In this document: positions 1 through 10,020 of the stretch, one piece after another
How the letters are laid out: each line of letters starts with the position of its first letter
Numbering within the stretch: the stretch's first letter is position 1
NCBI RefSeq assembly: GCF_040564635.1
Contig: NZ_CP159837.1
Span: 6,187,001 to 6,251,000 of the forward strand
Length of the DNA: 64,000 nucleotides
Source of the DNA: Planktothricoides raciborskii GIHE-MW2
GTDB lineage: Bacteria > Cyanobacteriota > Cyanobacteriia > Cyanobacteriales > Laspinemataceae
Direction: 5' to 3'
Made by a program: the position numbers and the translations under genes
The notes under the pieces: generated by a model
Database searches by the model: none
Seen by the model: the letters and a program-made list of their open reading frames with translations, nothing else
What the model was told of the DNA's origin: nothing

Positions 1-672
1 ATAATCTGTGAAGTGGTAGTACAATTCTATTGTGTTTCTATTCTATTATATCCCGATTATATGTCGATCGCTATCTGAGGTCGTCGCCCCCTGAAGCGAT
101 GTCATGGAAGTAAAATCAACAGGAATCTTGCGATCGCTGACTTAATTTCGACACCAGCGATCCCAGAATCCCGATCCAGGTGATAGATCCGGCTGAGGCG
201 ATGGATCTTGGTCAGATCAACCATCATGGGCGATCGTAGTCAGCCGATGAATTTTGTAGCCAGTTTAACCAAATAACTTTTGCGGTCTTCTCCTACCCTT
301 TAAACCAAATTGCTCAAGCGATCAACAAATCTTCTTGCTGTGGCATGGCGATCGGTAATTTACTCAAACCAGAGAGGAATTTAATAATTTTTTTATCAAT
401 TATTAATGATTTTTCCATAAAATCCGCCAAACAATTAATCATTTGCCGATTGGGGACGTGGAAAGGCTTTTAATAAAAGCCGATCGGCCTAAGATTATAG
501 CAATCCTCGACTAGAATCAACATTTAATTGAGAATCATGTTTAAATCTTGCCGTATTCCGCTGTAATTCAGCTTATTTAATTAATTTAATTGATTTAATT
601 GCCAGCATCCCCGGAAATTCCAATTTGTTGTAAATTAACCAGTGGATGCGAAAAAAGTAGAAAAAAGTCTAT

Positions 673-918
673 TTATTTGCCAGAGATGGTCAGGCGATCG
701 CCTAGACATTCGCCTAAACTTTCCCGGTAATTCGACAAAATTTGACCATTGTTGATCTCAGACAAAGAGAGAATCTTTAAAAAAAGCCCTTCTAGATCAT
801 CCCGCAGAGGGTGGCAGGATTGAATCACCGGGTTTTTGCTCGTGACCCAATCTAGGGTAAAATTGGGAAAAAACCGAGGGGCGCCGATGACTATACCAAG
901 ACTCTGGATTTTTTGCTG
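673..918 (-). pseudogene. Gene fragment without start, unknown family
   Basis: An open frame of 81 codons ends in a normal stop but has no start codon; it is closed upstream by an in-frame TAG. The residues look like real protein, with stretches such as FFPNFTLDWVT and NYRESLGECLGDRLTISG, and it contains a HIP1-type GCGATCGC. I read it as the C-terminal end of a lost gene. I do not recognise the family. The rest of bases 1-1229 shows no other gene that I can support. Confidence 0.35.
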
Positions 919-1229
919 CTAGTCCTCTGAATCGACATTTCCAGGGATTGCTCAGGCGGTCTTTTTTCAACTAAAATTAGATATTCATTGATTCAGAGGG
1001 GTTGGCAGCGCCAAAAACCCAATCATCTCGATGGCGGTGAATTGAAGCCTTGCTTAAACTTCCATTCTCTCCGGTAGATTTCGGATATGTACCGGAGGTA
1101 AAAATGGTTAATGATTTCGCGAATGTTTGTGGATTTTTCAGGAGAGTCAAGTTACGGTGGCAAAACCATGACTTGAATTCTGAAAAATCATCGACCAATT
1201 CCCTCCCACACTCCATGAGAATGTAGCTG

Positions 1230-4200
1230 ATGACTTTATTAGAACAAATCAACAGGGCGCTCGAACAACTAGAATCCTCAGAAAATGTTTTAGATAGTAA
1301 TTCCTCTGAAGCATCTTCTGAGCAAATTCAGCAGTTAATAACTCTATTATGTGATGTAGAAAATTCAACAGACCCGGATAATAAAAATCCGCTTAACCCG
1401 CTTAACTCAACTCAGGAGATTCATCATCTCACCAATTTGCTCTTGCAAGAATTAGAAAGTTGTAGCGATGGTAACTTAGATGAATCTCGGCGCACATATG
1501 AGATTGATCGCTTGCTGGCTCGCCTTTTTAATTTGCTTAAATATTCTGAAAATGGCAACTTTTACTCCTCAGAAGCGGTGCCGAATTACCTCGAAAATTC
1601 CTTGGATTCAATTTCTTATTCCGAGGAAGTTGTCGGTGATTTAAGCCCAGAGAATTATCCTGATTATTCCGAGGATCACTTTAGGCAGATTTCCGCATTT
1701 TTGCAGGGTCTGCAAGGGTCTAAACCGAAAAAAAAACCCTCGGCGGTTTCCGGAATCACCGATACAGATCCATTGGCAGCAGCAGAATTTCCAGGGATGA
1801 ATCAACCCCTGATGAATGTGATGAATCAGCTAGAAAAACCTAGTGAATTAGAGTCAGAACCTGAGTTACAATCAGACATTATATTAGAGTCAGAAGAGTC
1901 AGAGGAGTCAGAACCGGAACCAGAGCGATCGCCTCAAGTGGAAGCAGAATCACTCCCAGAACCGGATATAGAAGAAGTGGCTCGTTCCCTGGATTTTTTG
2001 CGTCAACTGATGTTTACGGAGAAACCACCCCAGACCACTCCAGTAAAAGAGGTTAATCCTGAAAAGACTTCAGCCCAACCCGCAGACTCACTGCCGAATT
2101 CACCATTAAAAAATCAAGCTTTATCGGATCTATCCGAGCCAAAAGTTGAAATTGATGTTGAAATTGATGTTGAAATTGATTCAGACAATCAACGGTCAAA
2201 GGCTCCAGAATCGATCGCAGATCGGGTTGATTTTTCGGCTCAACTAAGTCAAGAATATCCCGTTGATTTGTCGGCTCAACTAAGTCAAGGGGAATCTTTA
2301 AATTCTGAGGGGAGCAATCAGGAGCAGCCTGCGGATTTTGTGGCGGTAGAAGTTTTAGAGCCTTTAAATCAGTCACCACAAACAAAGCCAACGTCAGAGT
2401 TGGAAATCCTGCAAAATCTTTTGGTGAATCCAGAAGTTGACCCCCTGCGAAAATTTAATCAACAATTGGATCAAAAACTTTCGCACATTGATCGGCAGAT
2501 TCATAATCCCGAAAATTTGATTAATTTGCTGATGCCGGTGATTGCCGAACTCTTAAGTCTGAAAGTAGAAGAATCCAAAGAGGATATTTCGCGAGCGATC
2601 GCGCCAGTTATTGACCAAGCGATTCAAGAACGATCGCTGCAAGATAAAAGCGCCATGAGTGCGGTTTTAGCCACGTTGATTCCCGAAGCCATTTCTTACC
2701 AAATTAAACAAGCCCCAGAAGATATTGCCAAGGCGATCGCCCCAGAAATTGCTCCGGCAATTCGAGAGCAAATAAAGCTAGATCGAGCGGCGATCGCCAA
2801 CGTCCTTGCTCCCCAAATGGGAGACGCGATTAAAGAGCAAATTAAACTAGAACAAGAAGCAATGGTAGATGCACTTTATCCGGTGATTGGTTCTACCGTT
2901 GCTAGATATATTGCTGAAGCCATTAAGGATATTAATGAAAAGATTGCTAAAGCCCTCAGCGGCCAAACAATTCGCCGGAAAATCCAAGCAAAACTTCAGG
3001 GAGTTTCTGAAGGAGAGCTAATTTTTAAAGAGGCGATCGCTTCCCGCGTACAAGGAGTATTTTTAATTCACAAACAGTCGGGGTTAATTATTTCCGAAGC
3101 CCAACCGCCAGAACATCAACTAGAGTCAGAAATGGTTGCTGGTATGCTCACGGCAATTCGCAGCTTTGTCAATGACTGCATTGTTCAGACCGGAGAAGTT
3201 GCGGAGTTAAATGATATTGAATATGGTTTATCCACGATTAAACTAGAAGTGGCGGGCTATTGCTATATAGCCGTATTAATCAAAGGAGATCATCCCCCCA
3301 AGCAATTGGTGTATCAAATCAGAAAAACTCTCAGCAAAATTGTTCTCTATTATAGTAAAGTAGTTCAGGAATTTGACGGCGATACCGACAGCGTACCCCA
3401 AAAAATTCATCAAATGCTGGATGATTTAATCGCCATTAGTCAAATCAAAAAACACCAAAATCTACCTTTACTGCAACTTTTCCTCATCGCCATTGCCGGA
3501 TTAATTTTCCTGTCTTTGGGCTGGAACTTTTATCAAAATTTTCAAGGGCGGCAGCAGGAAAACCAAGTATTAAATGCTTTGGATGCCGACCCAGAGTTAA
3601 AGATTTATCCTTGGACGGTTCAAGTAGACCAAGATACAGTCACAGTCCGAGGTAAAGTGCCAAATCCAATGCTGCGTTATCAAGCAGAAAAAATTGTGAA
3701 AAATGCGGTGCCAAATTTGAAGTTAAATAATCAAATTATCGCCCCAGAAAAATCCTCTCTGCACAAGTTGGTTGAAGATGAAGTCAATCGAGTGGCGGAA
3801 ACCCTCAATAAAATGGCGGGGATTTCAATTACGGTGAAATATGTTGAGGGAAAAGTCACCGTAGACGGAACGGTGATTGAGGCAACGGATAGCCAAACCA
3901 TCGCCCAAGCTTTTGGCAACATTCCTGGAGTGACTTCCGTGGTTAGTTCCGTACAACTGCAACCTTTAAGGATTGATACGCGGATTTACTTTGAACAAAA
4001 TTCTAGTAAAATTAAACCAGAAGATGTGAATACGAAACTGGTTGAGGTTCAAAGGTTTTTGACTCAATATCCCCAAGTCCATTTAAATCTCGTTGGTCAC
4101 AGCGATCGCACAGGTCAACCCTCCCGCAATCAGCGTTTAGCACTGAATCGTGCTGAAAGCGTTCAAAAAGCCTTGATATCAATGGGGATCGCCCCTGGAA

Positions 4201-4316
4201 GGCTAAACATTTCCGCCAACCCAGCACCCCCCATCGATGTAACTCAAGACCAACCGGAATGGCAGCAGCGATGTGTGATTTTTTACCCAATTATCTCGCC
4301 TGCCTATCGACCATAG
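1230..4316 (+). CDS. OmpA/BON-domain envelope protein with cytoplasmic Roadblock-like region
   Basis: A 1028-residue protein. Residues 1-430 are acidic and low in complexity. Residues ~430-575 are helical repeats with phrases like EDIAKAIAPEIAPAIREQIK. Residues ~600-717 (GVFLIHKQSGLIISEA, a helix around MVAGMLTAIRSFVND, then a strand YCYIAVLIKGD) follow the order of a Roadblock/LC7 fold; this is inference from pattern. One membrane helix lies at ~745-768 (LFLIAIAGLIFLSLGW). Beyond it come two BON-like stretches (~780-905) and an OmpA C-terminal domain (~916-1028) with the peptidoglycan-binding pattern HSDRTG...NQRLALNRAE. The expected topology is cytoplasmic N-terminus and periplasmic OmpA domain. 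A Ras-like GTPase and a PAS kinase follow downstream, beyond a dead kinase gene. The family is often labelled simply OmpA or MotB-like. Confidence 0.85.
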   Translation: MTLLEQINRALEQLESSENVLDSNSSEASSEQIQQLITLLCDVENSTDPDNKNPLNPLNSTQEIHHLTNLLLQELESCSDGNLDESRRTYEIDRLLARLFNLLKYSENGNFYSSEAVPNYLENSLDSISYSEEVVGDLSPENYPDYSEDHFRQISAFLQGLQGSKPKKKPSAVSGITDTDPLAAAEFPGMNQPLMNVMNQLEKPSELESEPELQSDIILESEESEESEPEPERSPQVEAESLPEPDIEEVARSLDFLRQLMFTEKPPQTTPVKEVNPEKTSAQPADSLPNSPLKNQALSDLSEPKVEIDVEIDVEIDSDNQRSKAPESIADRVDFSAQLSQEYPVDLSAQLSQGESLNSEGSNQEQPADFVAVEVLEPLNQSPQTKPTSELEILQNLLVNPEVDPLRKFNQQLDQKLSHIDRQIHNPENLINLLMPVIAELLSLKVEESKEDISRAIAPVIDQAIQERSLQDKSAMSAVLATLIPEAISYQIKQAPEDIAKAIAPEIAPAIREQIKLDRAAIANVLAPQMGDAIKEQIKLEQEAMVDALYPVIGSTVARYIAEAIKDINEKIAKALSGQTIRRKIQAKLQGVSEGELIFKEAIASRVQGVFLIHKQSGLIISEAQPPEHQLESEMVAGMLTAIRSFVNDCIVQTGEVAELNDIEYGLSTIKLEVAGYCYIAVLIKGDHPPKQLVYQIRKTLSKIVLYYSKVVQEFDGDTDSVPQKIHQMLDDLIAISQIKKHQNLPLLQLFLIAIAGLIFLSLGWNFYQNFQGRQQENQVLNALDADPELKIYPWTVQVDQDTVTVRGKVPNPMLRYQAEKIVKNAVPNLKLNNQIIAPEKSSLHKLVEDEVNRVAETLNKMAGISITVKYVEGKVTVDGTVIEATDSQTIAQAFGNIPGVTSVVSSVQLQPLRIDTRIYFEQNSSKIKPEDVNTKLVEVQRFLTQYPQVHLNLVGHSDRTGQPSRNQRLALNRAESVQKALISMGIAPGRLNISANPAPPIDVTQDQPEWQQRCVIFYPIISPAYRP

Positions 4317-4440
4317 TCCCTGAGTTTTTCCGAGACCTCACAGTAATTTTTTCTTGAACAAATCTTTGATTGTTGAGCGTATTGTTGAGCGTCAAGACCT
4401 CCAGGTAAAATGCTGAGAATATACCGCCGATATCCTCTAT

Positions 4441-4479
4441 TTTCCAGGTTTTGTTTCCAGGTTTTGTTTCCAGGTTTTG
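4441..4479. repeat. Three tandem copies of a 13-bp unit
   Basis: TTTCCAGGTTTTG occurs three times head to tail immediately before and across the first codons of the decayed kinase gene. It may have disturbed the original start region of that gene. Confidence 0.85.
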
Positions 4480-6914
4480 TTCCTCTGATGATCCGATAAG
4501 TTCTGATTCCTTCTCCCTAAACCTTATTTGGCTGAAACATTTAATTAAAAAACTGATCCAACCCCGTCATTTAGAATATCTAAAAGTGAATGAGTCATTA
4601 CAAATTTTAGATATGTCGATTGGGGTAAAATCTTTTGCGGACGATCCCGATCCGGATGAAGTAAAAATCGGCAATGATATTCGCTTAGGCTTTCCAGAAT
4701 TGTTTTGCCTTGAAGAAATTCTTCAACAAGTGATCGAAGAAAGACAAGATAATTTTGAACTAAAGGGGATTACTCGATTTGACGATCCGCAGCAACCTTT
4801 ATATATTGATTTATGATCGCCTATCCCGATGATGATTTACCTGTTAACCGATTAATAATTTTAGTTTAAAATCCGACCGATACTATCCTGATGTATCAAA
4901 AATTAGTTAAATAAAATAACGAAAATAATTGATTTTTTAATAAAAAAACTAAATATTATAATATAGTTTAAATTAATTAATAATTTAATTAAAAAATTAA
5001 TTTAACTTGAATTATTTGAATTTATTTAAATAGCAAAATGGCAAATTGATTCATAAATTAATTTTTTTATTGAGTGCCAATGAAAATATTTTACCTAAAA
5101 TTAAGCCTAATCAGGAATCGCTGAATCAGAATATTTTTCAAGACAAAGAATTTATTAGCCAAACTAAAGAAGGCAAAGAGATTGTTTTATCATTTTCTTG
5201 CTCATGGATGAAAATAACTGCCCACGATCCTCCTGAATTTGTTTATATAGGTCGAGATATCACCGATCAAAAACAGGCAGATCAAGCTTTTATGCCAAGG
5301 GAGAAGCCGAGTTAGCCGCCCAAATTAAAACTAATTTTTTGGCCAATATGAGCCATAAAATTAGGACGCCAATGAATCCAATTTTTGCGATGACATAACT
5401 GTTATTAATGACTCCATTGACACCGGATCAGCGTGATTTTGCCAAAATAACCTAGCGAATCAGTCTTAGGGTTGATTAATGAAATTTTATATCTGGCCAA
5501 AGAAGCCGGTCAAATTAATTTGTAGCAGGTAAATTTTGATTTATCTATTTGCTTGTAAAATCTTTTATAATTGTTAGCTATATATAACCGCAGATAAAAA
5601 ACTATGAATCAATTTTTGTCTTCCTAATCAGATCCCTATCTCTGTGGATAAAGCGATTTGAACAAATTTTAATTAATTTAATTTGTAATCCTATTAATTT
5701 TACTCAAAAATGCGAAATATTCAGGTAAAAATGCAATAAAAAAATGACAATAGCGTCGTGATTTATTTGGTTGTCAGTGATACGGTTATTGGCATTCTGC
5801 CAACGGATATTGGCAAAATATTTAAGCCTTTTTCTCAGTTATATGGCAGCACCACTCGCCAATATGGGGGGACGGGTTTGGGTCTAGCGATTTGCAAACA
5901 ATTAGTCACCCTCATGGGAGAAAAAATTGGGCTGAACAGTCAGGTGGGACGCGGATCTGACTTTTGGTTAACCCTTCCTTTTGCCAAACAGACATATTCT
6001 CAAGTTCCGGTAAAAATTGCTTCGCCTTTCAAAGGAATTCATCTCTTAGTGATAGATGACAATATCAATCATTGTTATATGATTCGCAATTCCCTCAGCG
6101 ATTGGCAAGTGAAAATTACTGAAGCGAATAGCGCCGAAGCAGCCTGGAACTTTTTGCAAAACTATTCTCATAGTTCCCCAGAAAAGTTGTATGATTTGAT
6201 CTTAATTGATGCGGAAATTTCTGGGGTAGATGGAGTCGCATTCGGCAAGACCATTAAAGAAACCCCCCGGTTGGCTTCAATTCCGCTAATTTTGATGCGA
6301 TCGACTCAGCAGCAGGAACTGGCCAGACAATGCCTGGATCTAGGTTTTTTCGCCGATTCAGTCAAGCGGGTGAAAGCTTCTCGATTGTTTGATTTGATCG
6401 TCGAGGCTTTAGAAACTCCTGTAGTTAAAGAGATCGATAGATTGATTCCCCTGATTTCTCAAGATTTACAGGTCTACAAACCGACAAAGTTGAAGGTCAG
6501 CGATTAAAAATTTTACTTGCTGAAGATAATGTGGTAAATTAGAAAGTGGCGTTGAAGCTGCTGGAAAATTTGGGATATACTGCCGATGTGGTGACAAATG
6601 GCGCAGAAGTGATTCAGCGTTTGCAACAGATGCCTTATGATGTGGTACTAATGGATTGCCAAATGCCTGTCCTAGATAAATATCAGGCCAACCAAGAGAT
6701 CCGCCGTCGCTGGACTGCCGATCGCCTAGAAGCCACTCAAATCATCCGTCGTCCTGTGGTGATTGCCATGACCGCTAACGCCGTGAGTCACCATGAGCAG
6801 CTATGTCTTGATGCCGGGATGGACGATTATATTAGTAAACCTGTAGGTTTGGAACAACTTCGCGCTATACTCACCCATTGGTCGCAAAAGCTTTTTCAGC
6901 AATCATTTTCCTAA
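4451..6914 (+). pseudogene. Decayed hybrid histidine kinase (PAS, HisKA, HATPase, two receiver domains)
   Basis: Remnants of one kinase lie in order in several frames. The N-terminal sensor part (to 4816) is clearly paralogous to the live kinase at 7639: LEYLKVNESLQILDMS versus LEFIEIDRKFNILDHS. After YIDL a frameshift leads to AYPDDDLP, matching the paralog's AIPKTDEL, and then a stop. A PAS end ([11 protein letters not shown], ~5240) runs into a HisKA box [14 protein letters not shown] at ~5340, where the usual HE is HK, followed by more stops. The ATP-binding end (GGTGLGLAICKQL) and a first receiver domain are open at 5758-6507. A frameshift then leads to KILLAEDNVVN, where TAG replaces the usual Gln before KVALKLLE. 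The second receiver runs to 6914. At least five lesions make function impossible. Confidence 0.9.
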
Positions 6915-7114
6915 GCGGAAAATTTTTGCCCAGCGCGAACGGGTCTCATAATTTGGATGAGCTATTTCTATGGCGATTTAAATGACGATCTCAGGATGAC
7001 TCAAGACCAGGGATGATATATAAAAGGGGCATATACCAGGGGCAATGCGATCGCTAAATTCCAAAATTACCGTGCTGTTAAAGCATCAGATTTGTTCACT
7101 TCTTTGTTATATTT

Positions 7115-7642
7115 ATGATTTCTAAAAAAATTTGCCTGGTTGGTGACTTCAATGTGGGTAAAACCAGTTTAATTCGTCGGTTTGTCGATCGCCAATTTAG
7201 CGATCAATATCTCTCTACGGTCGGGGTGAAAATTTCTCGCAAAAATGTAGACTTAGAGGAAGTAGGCGGGAAAAAAAATGTCCAGGTACAATTGCTGATT
7301 TGGGACTTAGAAGGTAGTACCAAGTTTAAGGCGATCGCCCCGACTTATTTGCAAGGATCCAAAGGCGTGATTATTGTGGCGGATCTGACTCGTTCAGAAA
7401 CGATTGAGCATATTCAAGATCATATTAAGTTATTTTTGTCTATGAACCCGAAAGGGCAAATTATCGTCGCTTTGAATAAGTCTGATTTACTTGATGAAGT
7501 CAAAATTGCCAAAATGATGGCTAGTTATCAACTGGACTCGGAAAAAATCAGCGCTATCTATAATACTTCAGCCAAAACCGGGAAAAATGTTGATGAAATT
7601 TTTCAGACTTTGACTGCGAAAATTATGGAGACATCAGAATGA
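7115..7642 (+). CDS. Ras/Rab-like small GTPase
   Basis: A 175-residue single-domain GTPase of the prokaryotic Ras-like group. The nucleotide-binding motifs are all present: P-loop GDFNVGKTS (residues 10-18), DxxG as WDLEG (63-67), NKSD (121-124) and SAK near residue 150. The switch I region holds a Thr in LSTVGVK. It should bind and hydrolyse GTP and act as a molecular switch in the cytoplasm. Its last codons overlap the start of a PAS histidine kinase by ATGA, which implies translational coupling and a shared role. The OmpA protein upstream carries a Roadblock-like region, the usual type of partner or GAP for MglA and Rup GTPases; that link is inferred. Confidence 0.9.
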   Translation: MISKKICLVGDFNVGKTSLIRRFVDRQFSDQYLSTVGVKISRKNVDLEEVGGKKNVQVQLLIWDLEGSTKFKAIAPTYLQGSKGVIIVADLTRSETIEHIQDHIKLFLSMNPKGQIIVALNKSDLLDEVKIAKMMASYQLDSEKISAIYNTSAKTGKNVDEIFQTLTAKIMETSE

Positions 7643-9129
7643 ACCATTTATTCGGAAAAATATTAGGCGTACAAAGTTTAGAATTTATTGAAATAGATCG
7701 TAAATTCAATATTTTAGACCATTCTCCTGGGATTAACCGATTTGCGGAACATCCCGGTGAGGTGCAAGTCGGACAGGATAGCCGGATTTACTTTCCAGAG
7801 TTGATTGGACTTGAAGATATTTTGTCAACTTTGTTCGCGGGGCATCAAGAACAACTGGAACTCATGGCTATTTGCCGAGAAACTGCCAGCGGGGAACCTT
7901 TGTATTTCAACTTTTATGCGATTCCGAAAACAGATGAATTGATCGAAAATTATCATTTGGTGATTTTTTTCCAAGATGTCACCCAACAAAGTGTCTTAGA
8001 AAGGAAATATGTTCAAATTACCAACGATCTGACCTTAGTCAATCGAAATTTATCGGTTTATAAAAATTACCTTCAATATATTATCAAGTACATGGCAGAT
8101 GCCTTGTTTGTCACCAATGCTTCGGGAATTATTGAAGAGTGTAATCACGCCGCCCAAAACTTATTAGAAATCAGTGAAGATAGGCTCATCGATCAACCTA
8201 TTTACCAATTCTTTAAAGACGTTAAATTATTGCCCGTTCAAAATTATTTTCCTGAACTATTAACCATTCAAACTATTAATAATTTGGAGGTTAGTTATAA
8301 GAAACCATCCGGGTTAAATTTAACCGTCTTATTTAATTGTTCATTGATTAAAATCGACAATGAAAATAAATTTGTATATATAGGTAGAGATATCACTGAA
8401 CGAAAACGGCTGGAAAAAGAAATGGAAATCGCCTTGCCGAAAGAACGAGAACTCAACGAACTGAAATCTAACTTTCTGTCAATGACTTCCCATGAGTTTA
8501 GAAACCCACTGACAGTGATTCTCTCAGCGGCAGAATTGTTGCAGTTTAATCTCCAAAACGTTTCAGAACCTAAAACTTCAAAGTATATTGAGCAAATTCA
8601 TAAATCCGTAGAAAATTTATTGGAACTGTTAGATAATTTGCTGATTTTAGGCAAAGCCGATTCAAATAAGTTAGTCGTGCAAAGAAAACTAATTAATCTG
8701 GCTGATTTTTGTGATGATTTATTAGAAAATCTAGAGTTAAGCAGTCCCATCAGAAGAATTTCTCTAGTGAATCAATGTGAAGATAATCTTTGGCCAATCG
8801 ATGAAAAGTTATTGGAGCATATTTTGAATAATTTATTGTCAAATGCCCTGAAATATTCCCCAAATCAAACCCCGGTTTATTTGAGATTATACCCAGAAGA
8901 TAATGCGGTCTGTTTGGAAGTCGAAGATCAAGGTATTGGCATTCCTTTAGAAGATCAGAAGCATTTATTTGAGTTGTTTCATCGCGGCAAAAATGTGGGC
9001 AAGATTCCCGGAAATGGCCTGGGACTGGCAATTGTGAAAAAATCTGTGGATATCTATGGCGGCAGTTTCACGGTTTCTAGTCAAGAAGGGGTGGGCACAA
9101 TTGTTAAAGTGAATTTGCCTTTGACATAA
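7639..9129 (+). CDS. PAS-containing sensor histidine kinase
   Basis: A 496-residue soluble kinase with no membrane helix. Residues ~10-115 form a PAS-like domain shared with the dead kinase upstream. A second PAS domain spans ~145-265 and ends in the usual [15 protein letters not shown]. The HisKA box SMTSHEFRNP places the phospho-accepting His at residue 285. The ATPase domain shows the N box (NNLLSNALKYSP), G1 (DQGIGIP) and G2 (GNGLGLAIV). There is no receiver domain and no response regulator gene next to it, so its target is unknown. The ATGA overlap with the GTPase gene suggests that the switch protein controls the kinase or is controlled by it. Confidence 0.92.
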   Translation: MNHLFGKILGVQSLEFIEIDRKFNILDHSPGINRFAEHPGEVQVGQDSRIYFPELIGLEDILSTLFAGHQEQLELMAICRETASGEPLYFNFYAIPKTDELIENYHLVIFFQDVTQQSVLERKYVQITNDLTLVNRNLSVYKNYLQYIIKYMADALFVTNASGIIEECNHAAQNLLEISEDRLIDQPIYQFFKDVKLLPVQNYFPELLTIQTINNLEVSYKKPSGLNLTVLFNCSLIKIDNENKFVYIGRDITERKRLEKEMEIALPKERELNELKSNFLSMTSHEFRNPLTVILSAAELLQFNLQNVSEPKTSKYIEQIHKSVENLLELLDNLLILGKADSNKLVVQRKLINLADFCDDLLENLELSSPIRRISLVNQCEDNLWPIDEKLLEHILNNLLSNALKYSPNQTPVYLRLYPEDNAVCLEVEDQGIGIPLEDQKHLFELFHRGKNVGKIPGNGLGLAIVKKSVDIYGGSFTVSSQEGVGTIVKVNLPLT

Positions 9130-9138
9130 GGGTCAGGG

Positions 9139-9768
9139 TCACGATCGCTCGATCGCCCGATCGCCTGTTTCGGCTTCCGGTTCAGGGGTGTCAGCTTGGG
9201 GGCTGAGGTTTAGGGTGGCGTAAATTTCCCCCAGGGGCGCATCAATGGCAAGGCTTTCGATCTGGGCGATCGCCTCTAAGCCTTGATAGGTTTGTAGCAA
9301 CCAGAGATTATTTTCCATCCGGTGAAATATTTCGACTAAATATTCTTGAGAACTGACCAGAATATAGTCTTGTAAGCTGGGAATTGTCCGATAATACTGG
9401 AATTTTTTCCCCCGATCGAAAGATTCGGTGGATTCTGATAAAACTTCTATGATGACTTTGGGCGATTCCACATAAGCACGGCTGGGATCGTCGTGAGGAT
9501 CGCAGGTGACAATTAAATCGGGATAGAAAAAGCATTTTCCCTGGGCAATGTTCACTTTGAGATCCGCAAAGTAGGTGCGACAGGATGTACTTTTAAGGTA
9601 GCTGCGTAACAACACATAAAGGTTGCCACTGATAATATTATGGATACCTCCGGTGCCAGCCATTGCGTACATTTCGCCATCGATATATTCATATTTGATG
9701 GGGCTATGGCGTTCGCGATCGAGGTATTCTTCTGGGCTGATGTAGTCGGAGGATCTTACGGCAATCAT
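9139..9768 (-). CDS. Uma2-family (DUF820) putative endonuclease
   Basis: A 209-residue protein beginning [16 protein letters not shown]. Family features are [12 protein letters not shown], the central [11 protein letters not shown] and [12 protein letters not shown], which carry the acidic residues of a PD-(D/E)XK fold. The end is acidic and variable. The frame is open for 44 more codons upstream, but those residues do not look like the family, so I chose the internal ATG at 9768. These genes are numerous in cyanobacteria and have no settled role. It ends 9 bases from the converging kinase gene. Confidence 0.85.
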   Translation of the reverse strand: MIAVRSSDYISPEEYLDRERHSPIKYEYIDGEMYAMAGTGGIHNIISGNLYVLLRSYLKSTSCRTYFADLKVNIAQGKCFFYPDLIVTCDPHDDPSRAYVESPKVIIEVLSESTESFDRGKKFQYYRTIPSLQDYILVSSQEYLVEIFHRMENNLWLLQTYQGLEAIAQIESLAIDAPLGEIYATLNLSPQADTPEPEAETGDRAIERS

Positions 9769-9902
9769 GGCAGTTTCTATGGCGGTTTTAATCAGTGGTA
9801 TAAGTCTATTATAGCATGAAGCAATTTCAACCGCGATCGCCCCTAAATTTTCCCCTCTATTCTCATCGCCACTTTCACCCAGAAAAGTTTTATTTCTCAT
9901 AT

Positions 9903-9998
9903 GTCATTCCCGCGAATGCGGGAATCTATAAGTATTTTCTGCTATTTAGTCATGTGTCATTACCGCGAATGCGGGAATCTATCAGTATTTTCTGCTAA
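9903..9998. repeat. Two REP-like palindromes
   Basis: The palindrome CCGCGAATGCGGGAATCTAT occurs twice in direct order about 60 bases apart, each followed by AGTATTTTCTGC. The family resembles the ATTCCCGCGNNGGCGGGAAT element at 24411. It sits between a gene start and a converging gene end and is probably not coding. Confidence 0.8.
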
Positions 9999-10020
9999 TT
10001 TAGATAAATTATTTTTCCAC

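Noticed and set aside
105-234. Minus-strand frame MMVDLTKIHRLSRIYHLDRD with a stop at about 105
   Set aside because: About 40 residues, no recognisable family, no ribosome site; too short to call.
977-1252. Minus-strand frame of 91 codons before and across the start of the OmpA gene
   Set aside because: Its residues look like no known protein, and it runs into the true gene start; the region reads as promoter DNA.
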